NCBI GenBank assembly: GCA_034359265.1
Contig: CP136898.1
Span: forward strand, 57,215,501 to 57,279,500
DNA: 64,000 nucleotides
Source of the DNA: Canna indica
Lineage: Eukaryota > Streptophyta > Magnoliopsida > Zingiberales > Cannaceae
Direction of reading: 5' to 3'
The position numbers and the translations under genes are program-made. Every line of letters begins with the position of its first letter. Position 1 is the stretch's first letter. This document shows, piece by piece, positions 1-12,229 of this stretch. The notes under the pieces are model-generated. The model was not told the DNA's origin. It ran no database searches and worked only from the letters and a program-made list of their open reading frames with translations.

Positions 1-156
1 GAAACGCCCAGCAATCTGAGTCCCGAGCGACTCCAGAACATTCACTGTGATGGGAGAAGTTGTTAATCGAGTTATTTTTGATAGACTAATGCAAAGAATT
101 GCACAATTGTTTGAATAGAATCTTGAACGAAGCCGACTGATTGAACTTTGGGGTAT

Positions 157-271
157 TCACTGTGATGGGAGAAGTTGTTAATTGAGTTATTTATGACAAA
201 CTAATGCAAAGAATTGCACGCTTTTTGCAATAGAATCTTCAACGAAGCCGACTGATTGAACTTTTGGGTAT
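157..271. repeat. Representative 115-bp short monomer (47-bp deletion form)
   Basis: In the same phase this unit starts directly at TCACTGTGATGG after GGGGTAT. It lacks the 47 bp from CGGCTAG to AGAACAT that full monomers carry. The same junction recurs dozens of times, nearly always after a monomer containing CACAATTGTTTG, and its own body nearly always carries AATTGAG or AAATGAG and TTTATGACAAAC. It therefore moves as a fixed 277-bp dimer, which points to one ancestral deletion later amplified. Confidence 0.9.
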
Positions 272-433
272 CGGCTAGAAACGCCCAGCAATCTGAGTCC
301 CGAGCGACTTCAGAACATTCACTGTGATGGGAGAAGTTGTTAATCGAGTTATTTATGACAAACTAATGCAAAGAATTACACGCTTTTTGCAATAGAATCT
401 TCAACGAAGCCGACTGATTGAACTTTTGGGTAT
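272..433. repeat. Representative full-length 162-bp satellite monomer
   Basis: One complete monomer, phased to start at CGGCTAG and end at GGGTAT. It shows the short inverted repeats found through the array: GAGTC-6 nt-GACTC, AGCCGA-about 19 nt-TCGGCT and, in this variant, ATTACA/TGCAAT around CGCTTTT (most copies have a perfect ATTGCA/TGCAAT). The length is in the usual plant satellite range of about 150-180 bp. I do not recognise the family. Confidence 0.9.
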
Positions 434-993
434 CGGCTAGAAACGCCCAGCAATCTGAGTCCCGAGGGACTCCAGAACATTCACTGTGATGGGAGAAGTT
501 GTTAATCGAGTTATTTTTGATAGACTAATGCAAAGAATTGCACAATTGTTTGAATAGAATCTTGAACGAAGCCGACTGATTGAACTTTGGGGTATTCACT
601 GTGATGGGAGAAGTTGTTAATTGAGTTATTTATGACAAACTAATGCAAAGAATTGCACGCTTTTTGCAATAGAATCTTCAACGAAGCCGACTTATTGAAC
701 TTTTGGGTATCGGCTAGAAACGCCCAGCAATCTGAGTCCCGAGCGACTCCAGAACATTCACTGTGATGGGAGAAGTTGTTAATCGAGTTATTTTTGATAG
801 ACTAATGCAAAGAATTGCACAATTGTTTGAATAGAATCTTGAACGAAGCCGACTGATTGAACTTTGGGGTATTCACTGTGATGGGAGAAGTTGTTAATCG
901 AGTTATTTATGACAAACTAATGCAAAGAATTGCACGCTTTTTGCAATAGAATCTTCAACGAAGCCGACTGATTGAACTTTTGGGTATCGGCTA

Positions 994-3900
994 GAAACGC
1001 CCAGCAATCTGACTCCCGAGCGACTCCAGAACATTCACTGTGATGGGAAAAGTTGTTAATCGAGTTATTTTTGATAGATTAATGCAAAGAATTGCACAAT
1101 TTTTTGAATAGAATCTTGAACGAAGCCGACTGAATAAACTTCGGGGAATCGGCTAGAAACGCGCAGCAATCTGAGTCCCGAGCGACTCCAGAACATTCAC
1201 TGTGATGGGAGAAGTTGTTAATCGAGTTATTTTTGATAGATTAATGCAAAGAATTGCACAATTTTTTGAATAGAATCTTGAACGAAGCCGACTGATTGAA
1301 CTTCGGGGAATCGGCTAGAAACGCCCAGCAATCTGAGTCCCGAGCGACTTCAGAACATTCACTGTGATGGGAGAAGTTGTTAATCGAGTTATTTATGACA
1401 AACTAATGCAAAGAATTACACGCTTTTTGCAATAGAATCTTCAACGAAGCCGACTGATTGAACTTTTGGGTATCGGCTAGAAACGCCCAGCAATCTGAGT
1501 CCCGAGCGACTCCAGAACATTCACTGTGATGGGAGAAGTTGTTAATCGAGTTATTTTTGATAGACTAATGCAAAGAATTGCACAATTGTTTGAATAGAAT
1601 CTTGAACGAAGCCGACTGATTGAACTTTGGGGTATTCACTGTGATGGGAGAAGTTGTTAATTGAGTTATTTATGACAAACTAATGCAAAGAATTGCACGC
1701 TTTTTGCAATAGAATCTTCAACGAAGCCGACTGATTGAACTTTTGGGTATCGGCTAGAAACGCCCAGCAATCTGACTCCCGAGCGACTTCAGAACATTCA
1801 CTGTGATGGGAGAAGTTGTTAATCGAGTTATTTATGACAAACTAATGCAAAGAATTGCACGCTTTTTGCAATAGAATCTTCAACGAAGCCGACTGATTGA
1901 ACTTTTGGGTATCGGCTAGAAACGCCCAGCAATCTGAGTCCCGAGCGACTCCAGAACATTCACTGTGATGGGAGAAGTTGTTAATCGAGTTATTTTTGAT
2001 AGACTAATGCAAAGAATTGCACAATTGTTTGAATAGAATCTTGAACGAAGCCGACTGATTGAACTTTGGGGTATTCACTGTGATGGGAGAAGTTGTTAAT
2101 TGAGTTATTTATGACAAACTAATGCAAAGAATTGCACGCTTTTTGCAATAGAATCTTCAACGAAGCCGACTGATTGAACTTTTGGGTATCGGCTAGAAAC
2201 GCCCAGCAATCTGAGTCCCGAGCGACTCCAGAACATTCACTGTGATGGGAGAAGTTGTTAATCGAGTTATTTTTGATAGACTAATGCAAAGAATTGCACA
2301 ATTGTTTGAATAGAATCTTGAACGAAGCCGACTGATTGAACTTTGGGGTATTCACTGTGATGGGAGAAGTTGTTAATTGAGTTATTTATGACAAACTAAT
2401 GCAAAGAATTGCACGCTTTTTGCAATAGAATCTTCAACGAAGCCGACTGATTGAACTTTTGGGTATCGGCTAGAAACGCCCAGCAATCTGAGTCCCGAGC
2501 GACTCCAGAACATTCACTGTGATGGGAGAAGTTGTTAATCGAGTTATTTTTGATAGACTAATGCAAAGAATTGCACAATTGTTTGAATAGAATCTTGAAC
2601 GAAGCCGACTGATTGAACTTTGGGGTATTCACTGTGATGGGAGAAGTTGTTAAATGAGTTATTTATGACAAACTAATGCAAAGAATTGCACGCTTTTTGC
2701 AATAGAATCTTCAACGAAGCCGACTGATTGAACTTTTGGGTATCGGCTAGAAACGCCCAGCAATCTGAGTCCCGAGCTACTCCAGAACATTCACTGTGAT
2801 CGGAGAAGTTGTTAATCGAGTTATTTTTGACAAACTAATGCAAATAATTGCACAATTTTTTGAATAGAATCTTCAACGAAGCCGACTGATTGAACTTCAG
2901 GGTATCGGCTAGAAACGCCCAGCAATCTGAGTCCTGAGGGACTCCAGAACATTCACTGTGATGGGAGAAGTTGTTAATCGAGTTATTTTTGATAGATTAA
3001 TGCAAATAATTGCACAATTTTTTGAATAGAATCTTGAACGAAGCCGACTTAATAAACTTCGGGGAATCGGCTAGAAACGCGCAGCAATCTGAGTCCCGAG
3101 CGACTCCAGAACATTCACTGTGATGGGAGAAGTTGTTAATCGAGTTATTTTTGATAGATTAATGCAAAGAATTGCACAATTTTTTGAATAGAATCTTGAA
3201 CGAAGCCGACTGATTGAACTTCGGGGTATCGGCTAGAAACGCCCATGAATCTGAGTCCCGAGCGACTCCAGAACATTCACTGTGATGGGAGAAGTTGTTA
3301 ATCGAGTTATTTTTGATAGACTAATGCAAAGAATTGCACAATTGTTTGAATAGAATCTTGAACGAAGCCGACTGATTGAACTTTGGGGTATTCACTGTGA
3401 TGGGAGAAGTTGTTAATTGAGTTATTTATGACAAACTAATGCAAAGAATTGCACGCTTTTTGCAATAGAATCTTCAACGAAGCCGACTGATTGAACTTTT
3501 GGGTATCGGCTAGAAACGCCCAGCAATCTGAGTCCCGAGCGACTCCAGAACATTCACTGTGATGGGAGAAGTTTTTTAATCGAGTTATTTTTGATAGACT
3601 AATGCAAAGAATTGCACAATTGTTTGAATAGAATCTTGAACGAAGCCGACTGATTGAACTTTGGGGTATTCACTGTGATGGGAGAAGTTGTTAAATGAGT
3701 TATTTATGACAAACTAATGCAAAGAATTGCACGCTTTTTGTAATAGAATCTTCAACGAAGCCGACTGATTGAACTTTTGGGTATCGGCTAGAAACGCCCA
3801 GCAATCTGAGTCCCGAGCAACTCCAGAACATTCACTGTGATCGGAGAAGTTGTTAATCGAGTTATTTTTGACAAACTAATGCAAATAATTGCACAATTTT

Positions 3901-4715
3901 TTGAATAGAATCTTCAACGAAGCCGACTGATTGAACTTCAGGGTATCGGCTAGAAACGCCCAGCAATCTGAGTCCTGAGGGACTCCAGAACATTCACTGT
4001 GATGGGAGAAGTTGTTAATCGAGTTATTTTTGATAGATTAATGCAAATAATTGCACAATTTTTTGAATAGAATCTTGAACGAAGCCGACTGAATAAACTT
4101 CGGGAAATCGGCTAGAAACGCGCAGCAATCTGAGTCCCGAGTGACTCCAGAACATTCACTGTGATGGGAGAAGTTGTTAATCGAGTTATTTTTGATAGAT
4201 TAATGCAAAGAATTGCACAATTTTTTGAATAGAATCTTGAACGAAGCCGACTGATTGAACTTCGGGGAATCGGCTAGAAACGCCCAGCAATCTGCGTCCC
4301 GAGCGACTTCAGAACATTCACTGTGATGGGAGAAGTTGTTAATCGAGTTATTTATGACAAACTAATGCAAAGAATTACACGCTTTTTGCAATAGAATCTT
4401 CAACGAAGCCGACTGATTGAACTTTTGGGTATCGGCTAGAAACGCCCAGCAATCTGAGTCCCGAGCGACTCCAGAACATTCACTGTGATGGGAGAAGTTG
4501 TTAATCGAGTTATTTTTGATAGACTAATGCAAAGAATTGCACAATTGTTTGAATAGAATCTTGAACGAAGCCGACTGATTGAACTTTGGGGTATTCACTG
4601 TGATGGGAGAAGTTGTTAATCGAGTTATTTATGACAAACTAATGCAAAGAATTGCACGCTTTTTGCAATAGAATCTTCAACGAAGCCGACTGATTGAACT
4701 TTTGGGTATCGGCTA
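994..4715. repeat. Higher-order repeat unit of 3722 bp (copy 1)
   Basis: Eighteen full and seven short monomers in a defined order, opening with the variant marked CTGACTCCCGAG followed by a CTGAATAAACTTC/ACGCGCAGC monomer. The same order restarts at 4716, exactly 3722 bp later. One of the 277-bp dimers carries an extra base (GTTTTTTAAT for GTTGTTAAT), which explains the length of 3722 rather than 3721. Confidence 0.75.
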
Positions 4716-7120
4716 GAAACGCCCAGCAATCTGACTCCCGAGCGACTCCAGAACATTCACTGTGATGGGAGAAGTTGTTAATCGAGTTATTTTTGATAGA
4801 TTAATGCAAAGAATTGCACAATTTTTTGAATAGAATCTTGAACGAAGCCGACTGAATAAACTTCGGGGAATCGGCTAGAAACGCGCAGCAATCTGAGTCC
4901 CGAGCGACTCCAGAACATTCACTGTGATGGGAGAAGTTGTTAATCGAGTTATTTTTGATAGATTAATGCAAAGAATTGCACAATTTTTTGAATAGAATCT
5001 TGAACGAAGCCGACTGATTGAACTTCGGGGAATCGGCTAGAAACGCCCAGCAATCTGAGTCCCGAGCGACTTCAGAACATTCACTGTGATGGGAGAAGTT
5101 GTTAATCGAGTTATTTATGACAAACTAATGCAAAGAATTACACGCTTTTTGCAATAGAATCTTCAACGAAGCCGACTGATTGAACTTTTGGGTATCGGCT
5201 AGAAACGCCCAGCAATCTGAGTCCCGAGCGACTCCAGAACATTCACTGTGATGGGAGAAGTTGTTAATCGAGTTATTTTTGATAGACTAATGCAAAGAAT
5301 TGCACAATTGTTTGAATAGAATCTTGAACGAAGCCGACTGATTGAACTTTGGGGTATTCACTGTGATGGGAGAAGTTGTTAATTGAGTTATTTATGACAA
5401 ACTAATGCAAAGAATTGCACGCTTTTTGCAATAGAATCTTCAACGAAGCCGACTGATTGAACTTTTGGGTATCGGCTAGAAACGCCCAGCAATCTGACTC
5501 CCGAGCGACTTCAGAACATTCACTGTGATGGGAGAAGTTGTTAATCGAGTTATTTATGACAAACTAATGCAAAGAATTGCACGCTTTTTGCAATAGAATC
5601 TTCAACGAAGCCGACTGATTGAACTTTTGGGTATCGGCTAGAAACGCCCAGCAATCTGAGTCCCGAGCGACTCCAGAACATTCACTGTGATGGGAGAAGT
5701 TGTTAATCGAGTTATTTTTGATAAACTAATGCAAAGAATTGCACAATTGTTTGAATAGAATCTTGAACGAAGCCGACTGATTGAACTTTGGGGTATTCAC
5801 TGTGATGGGAGAAGTTGTTAATTGAGTTATTTATGACAAACTAATGCAAAGAATTGCACGCTTTTTGCAATAGAATCTTCAACGAAGCCGACTGATTGAA
5901 CTTTTGGGTATCGGCTAGAAACGCCCAGCAATCTGAGTCCCGAGCGACTCCAGAACATTCACTGTGATGGGAGAAGTTTTTTAATCGAGTTATTTTTGAT
6001 AGACTAATGCAAAGAATTGCACAATTGTTTGAATAGAATCTTGAACGAAGCCGACTGATTGAACTTTGGGGTATTCACTGTGATGGGAGAAGTTGTTAAA
6101 TGAGTTATTTATGACAAACTAATGCAAAGAATTGCACGCTTTTTGTAATAGAATCTTCAACGAAGCCGACTGATTGAACTTTTGGGTATCGGCTAGAAAC
6201 CCCCAGCAATCTGAGTCCCGAGCAACTCCAGAACATTCACTGTGATCGGAGAAGTTGTTAATCGAGTTATTTTTGACAAACTAATGCAAATAATTGCACA
6301 ATTTTTTGAATAGAATCTTCAACGAAGCCGACTGATTGAACTTCAGGGTATCGGCTAGAAACGCCCAGCAATCTGAGTCCTGAGGGACTCCAGAACATTC
6401 ACTGTGATGGGAGAAGTTGTTAATCGAGTTATTTTTGATAGATTAATGCAAATAATTGCACAATTTTTTGAATAGAATCTTGAACGAAGCCGACTGAATA
6501 AACTTCGGGGAATCGGCTAGAAACGCGCAGCAATCTGAGTCCCGAGCGACTCCAGAACATTCACTGTGATGGGAGAAGTTGTTAATCGAGTTATTTTTGA
6601 TAGATTAATGCAAAGAATTGCACAATTTTTTGAATAGAATCTTGAACGAAGCCGACTGATTGAACTTCGGGGAATCGGCTAGAAACGCCCAGCAATCTGC
6701 GTCCCGAGCGACTTCAGAACATTCACTGTGATGGGAGAAGTTGTTAATCGAGTTATTTATGACAAACTAATGCAAAGAATTACACGCTTTTTGCAATAGA
6801 ATCTTCAACGAAGCCGACTGATTGAACTTTTGGGTATCGGCTAGAAACGCCCAGCAATCTGAGTCCCGAGCGACTCCAGAACATTCACTGTGATGGGAGA
6901 AGTTGTTAATCGAGTTATTTTTGATAGACTAATGCAAAGAATTGCACAATTGTTTGAATAGAATCTTGAACGAAGCCGACTGATTGAACTTTGGGGTATT
7001 CACTGTGATGGGAGAAGTTGTTAATTGAGTTATTTATGACAAACTAATGCAAAGAATTGCACGCTTTTTGCAATAGAATCTTCAACGAAGCCGACTGATT
7101 GAACTTTTGGGTATCGGCTA
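4716..7120. repeat. Higher-order repeat, copy 2 with ~1.3 kb internal deletion
   Basis: The block repeats the variant order of 994-4715 but skips about 1317 bp: three 277-bp dimers and three full monomers, present at roughly 2196-3512 in copy 1. The remaining length, 2405 bp, equals 3722 minus 1317. This is the outcome expected from unequal exchange between out-of-register monomers. Confidence 0.65.
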
Positions 7121-8709
7121 GAAACGCCCAGCAATCTGAGTCCCGAGCGACTCCAGAACATTCACTGTGATGGGAGAAGTTGTTAATCGAGTTATTTTTG
7201 ATAGACTAATGCAAAGAATTGCACAATTGTTTGAATAGAATCTTGAACGAAGCCGACTGATTGAACTTTGGGGTATTCACTGTGATGGGAGAAGTTGTTA
7301 ATTGAGTTATTTATGACAAACTAATGCAAAGAATTGCACGCTTTTTGCAATAGAATCTTCAACGAAGCCGACTGATTGAACTTTTGGGTATCGGCTAGAA
7401 ACGCCCAGCAATCTGAGTCCCGAGCGACTCCAGAACATTCACTGTGATGGGAGAAGTTGTTAATCGAGTTATTTTTGATAGACTAATGCAAAGAATTGCA
7501 CAATTGTTTGAATAGAATCTTGAACGAAGCCGACTGATTGAACTTTGGGGTATTCACTGTGATGGGAGAAGTTGTTAAATGAGTTATTTATGACAAACTA
7601 ATGCAAAGAATTGCACGCTTTTTGCAATAGAATCTTCAACGAAGCCGACTGATTGAACTTTTGGGTATCGGCTAGAAACGCCCAGCAATCTGAGTCCCGA
7701 GCGACTCCAGAACATTCACTGTGATCGGAGAAGTTGTTAATCGAGTTATTTTTGACAAACTAATGCAAATAATTGCACAATTTTTTGAATAGAATCTTCA
7801 ACGAAGCCGACTGATTGAACTTCAGGGTATCGGCTAGAAACGCCCAGCAATCTGAGTCCTGAGGGACTCCAGAACATTCACTGTGATGGGAGAAGTTGTT
7901 AATCGAGTTATTTTTGATAGATTAATGCAAATAATTGCACAATTTTTTGAATAGAATCTTGAACGAAGCCGACTTAATAAACTTCGGGGAATCGGCTAGA
8001 AACGCGCAGCAATCTGAGTCCCGAGCGACTCCAGAACATTCACTGTGATGGGAGAAGTTGTTAATCGAGTTATTTTTGATAGATTAATGCAAAGAATTGC
8101 ACAATTTTTTGAATAGAATCTTGAACGAAGCCGACTGATTGAACTTCGGGGTATCGGCTAGAAACGCCCATGAATCTGAGTCCCGAGCGACTCCAGAACA
8201 TTCACTGTGATGGGAGAAGTTGTTAATCGAGTTATTTTTGATAGACTAATGCAAAGAATTGCACAATTGTTTGAATAGAATCTTGAACGAAGCCGACTGA
8301 TTGAACTTTGGGGTATTCACTGTGATGGGAGAAGTTGTTAATTGAGTTATTTATGACAAACTAATGCAAAGAATTGCACGCTTTTTGCAATAGAATCTTC
8401 AACGAAGCCGACTGATTGAACTTTTGGGTATCGGCTAGAAACGCCCAGCAATCTGAGTCCCGAGCGACTCCAGAACATTCACTGTGATGGGAGAAGTTTT
8501 TTAATCGAGTTATTTTTGATAGACTAATGCAAAGAATTGCACAATTGTTTGAATAGAATCTTGAACGAAGCCGACTGATTGAACTTTGGGGTATTCACTG
8601 TGATGGGAGAAGTTGTTAAATGAGTTATTTATGACAAACTAATGCAAAGAATTGCACGCTTTTTGTAATAGAATCTTCAACGAAGCCGACTGATTGAACT
8701 TTTGGGTAT
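6358..8709. repeat. 2520-bp-type higher-order repeat, truncated copy
   Basis: It follows the order of the 9710-12229 unit, starting at a GTCCTGAGGG monomer, up to 8709. There the array jumps directly into a second short monomer instead of the expected GTGATCGGAG monomer. It overlaps the end of the deleted 3722-type copy because the two higher-order types share a core. Confidence 0.6.
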
Positions 8710-9709
8710 TCACTGTGATGGGAGAAGTTGTTAATTGAGTTATTTATGACAAACTAATGCAAAGAATTGCACGCTTTTTGCAATAGAATCTTCAACGAAG
8801 CCGACTGATTGAACTTTTGGGTATCGGCTAGAAACGCCCAGCAATCTGACTCCCGAGCGACTTCAGAACATTCACTGTGATGGGAGAAGTTGTTAATCGA
8901 GTTATTTATGACAAACTAATGCAAAGAATTGCACGCTTTTTGCAATAGAATCTTCAACGAAGCCGACTGATTGAACTTTTGGGTATCGGCTAGAAACGCC
9001 CAGCAATCTGAGTCCCGAGCGACTCCAGAACATTCACTGTGATGGGAGAAGTTGTTAATCGAGTTATTTTTGATAGACTAATGCAAAGAATTGCACAATT
9101 GTTTGAATAGAATCTTGAACGAAGCCGACTGATTGAACTTTGGGGTATTCACTGTGATGGGAGAAGTTGTTAATTGAGTTATTTATGACAAACTAATGCA
9201 AAGAATTGCACGCTTTTTGCAATAGAATCTTCAACGAAGCCGACTGATTGAACTTTTGGGTATCGGCTAGAAACGCCCAGCAATCTGAGTCCCGAGCGAC
9301 TCCAGAACATTCACTGTGATGGGAGAAGTTTTTTAATCGAGTTATTTTTGATAGACTAATGCAAAGAATTGCACAATTGTTTGAATAGAATCTTGAACGA
9401 AGCCGACTGATTGAACTTTGGGGTATTCACTGTGATGGGAGAAGTTATTAATTGAGTTATTTATGACAAACTAATGCAAAGAATTGCACGCTTTTTGCAA
9501 TAGAATCTTCAACGAAGCCGACTGATTGATCTTTTGGGTATCGGCTAGAAACGCCCAGCAATCTGAGTCCCGAGCAACTCCAGAACATTCACTGTGATCG
9601 GAGAAGTTGTTAATCGAGTTATTTTTGACAAACTAATGCAAATAATTGCACAATTTTTTGAATAGAATCTTCAACGAAGCCGACTGATTGAACTTCGGGG
9701 TATCGGCTA

Positions 9710-12229
9710 GAAACGCCCAGCAATCTGAGTCCTGAGGGACTCCAGAACATTCACTGTGATGGGAGAAGTTGTTAATCGAGTTATTTTTGATAGATTAATG
9801 CAAATAATTGCACAATTTTTTGAATAGAATCTTGAACGAAGCCGACTGAATAAACTTCGGGGAATCGGCTAGAAACGCGCAGCAATCTGAGTCCCGAGCG
9901 ACTCCAGAACATTCACTGTGATGGGAGAAGTTGTTAATCGAGTTATTTTTGATAGATTAATGCAAAGAATTGCACAATTTTTTGAATAGAATCTTGAACG
10001 AAGCCGACTGATTGAACTTCGGGGAATCGGCTAGAAACGCCCAGCAATCTGCGTCCCGAGCGACTTCAGAACATTCACTGTGATGGGAGAAGTTGTTAAT
10101 CGAGTTATTTATGACAAACTAATGCAAAGAATTACACGCTTTTTGCAATAGAATCTTCAACGAAGCCGACTGATTGAACTTTTGGGTATCGGCTAGAAAC
10201 GCCCAGCAATCTGAGTCCCGAGCGACTCCAGAACATTCACTGTGATGGGAGAAGTTGTTAATCGAGTTATTTTTGATAGACTAATGCAAAGAATTGCACA
10301 ATTGTTTGAATAGAATCTTGAACGAAGCCGACTGATTGAACTTTGGGGTATTCACTGTGATGGGAGAAGTTGTTAATTGAGTTATTTATGACAAACTAAT
10401 GCAAAGAATTGCACGCTTTTTGCAATAGAATCTTCAACGAAGCCGACTGATTGAACTTCGGGGTATCGGCTAGAAACGCCCAGCAATCTGAGTCCCGAGC
10501 GACTCCAGAACATTCACTGTGATGGGAGAAGTTGTTAATCGAGTTATTTTTGATAGACTAATGCAAAGAATTGCACAATTGTTTGAATAGAATCTTGAAC
10601 GAAGCCGACTGATTGAACTTTGGGGTATTCACTGTGATGGGAGAAGTTGTTAATTGAGTTATTTATGACAAACTAATGCAAAGAATTGCACGCTTTTTGC
10701 AATAGAATCTTCAACGAAGCCGACTGATTGAACTTTTGGGTATCGGCTAGAAACGCCCAGCAATCTGAGTCCCGAGCGACTCCAGAACATTCACTGTGAT
10801 GGGAGAAGTTGTTAATCGAGTTATTTTTGATAGACTAATGCAAAGAATTGCACAATTGTTTGAATAGAATCTTGAACGAAGCCGACTGATTGAACTTTGG
10901 GGTATTCACTGTGATGGGAGAAGTTGTTAAATGAGTTATTTATGACAAACTAATGCAAAGAATTGCACGCTTTTTGCAATAGAATCTTCAACGAAGCCGA
11001 CTGATTGAACTTTTGGGTATCGGCTAGAAACGCCCAGCAATCTGAGTCCCGAGCGACTCCAGAACATTCACTGTGATCGGAGAAGTTGTTAATCGAGTTA
11101 TTTTTGACAAACTAATGCAAATAATTGCACAATTTTTTGAATAGAATCTTCAACGAAGCCGACTGATTGAACTTCAGGGTATCGGCTAGAAACGCCCAGC
11201 AATCTGAGTCCTGAGGGACTCCAGAACATTCACTGTGATGGGAGAAGTTGTTAATCGAGTTATTTTTGATAGATTAATGCAAATAATTGCACAATTTTTT
11301 GAATAGAATCTTGAACGAAGCCGACTTAATAAACTTCGGGGAATCGGCTAGAAACGCGCAGCAATCTGAGTCCCGAGCGACTCCAGAACATTCACTGTGA
11401 TGGGAGAAGTTGTTAATCGAGTTATTTTTGATAGATTAATGCAAAGAATTGCACAATTTTTTGAATAGAATCTTGAACGAAGCCGACTGATTGAACTTCG
11501 GGGTATCGGCTAGAAACGCCCATGAATCTGAGTCCCGAGCGACTCCAGAACATTCACTGTGATGGGAGAAGTTGTTAATCGAGTTATTTTTGATAGACTA
11601 ATGCAAAGAATTGCACAATTGTTTGAATAGAATCTTGAACGAAGCCGACTGATTGAACTTTGGGGTATTCACTGTGATGGGAGAAGTTGTTAATTGAGTT
11701 ATTTATGACAAACTAATGCAAAGAATTGCACGCTTTTTGCAATAGAATCTTCAACGAAGCCGACTGATTGAACTTTTGGGTATCGGCTAGAAACGCCCAG
11801 CAATCTGAGTCCCGAGCGACTCCAGAACATTCACTGTGATGGGAGAAGTTTTTTAATCGAGTTATTTTTGATAGACTAATGCAAAGAATTGCACAATTGT
11901 TTGAATAGAATCTTGAACGAAGCCGACTGATTGAACTTTGGGGTATTCACTGTGATGGGAGAAGTTGTTAAATGAGTTATTTATGACAAACTAATGCAAA
12001 GAATTGCACGCTTTTTGTAATAGAATCTTCAACGAAGCCGACTGATTGAACTTTTGGGTATCGGCTAGAAACGCCCAGCAATCTGAGTCCCGAGCAACTC
12101 CAGAACATTCACTGTGATCGGAGAAGTTGTTAATCGAGTTATTTTTGACAAACTAATGCAAATAATTGCACAATTTTTTGAATAGAATCTTCAACGAAGC
12201 CGACTGATTGAACTTCAGGGTATCGGCTA
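9710..12229. repeat. Higher-order repeat unit of 2520 bp (copy 1)
   Basis: Landmark starts at 9710, 9872, 10034, 10196, 10473, 10750, 11027, 11189, 11351, 11513, 11790, 12068 and 12230 give steps of 162, 162, 162, 277, 277, 277, 162, 162, 162, 277, 278 and 162 bp. The same series of variants restarts at 12230. The unit holds twelve full and five short monomers. Confidence 0.8.

Noticed and set aside
418..434. CENP-B box in the satellite
   Set aside because: The reverse strand has CTTCGTTGAAGATTC, matching the first half of the CENP-B box (NTTCGNNNNA), but the CGGG half is absent, so it is probably chance.
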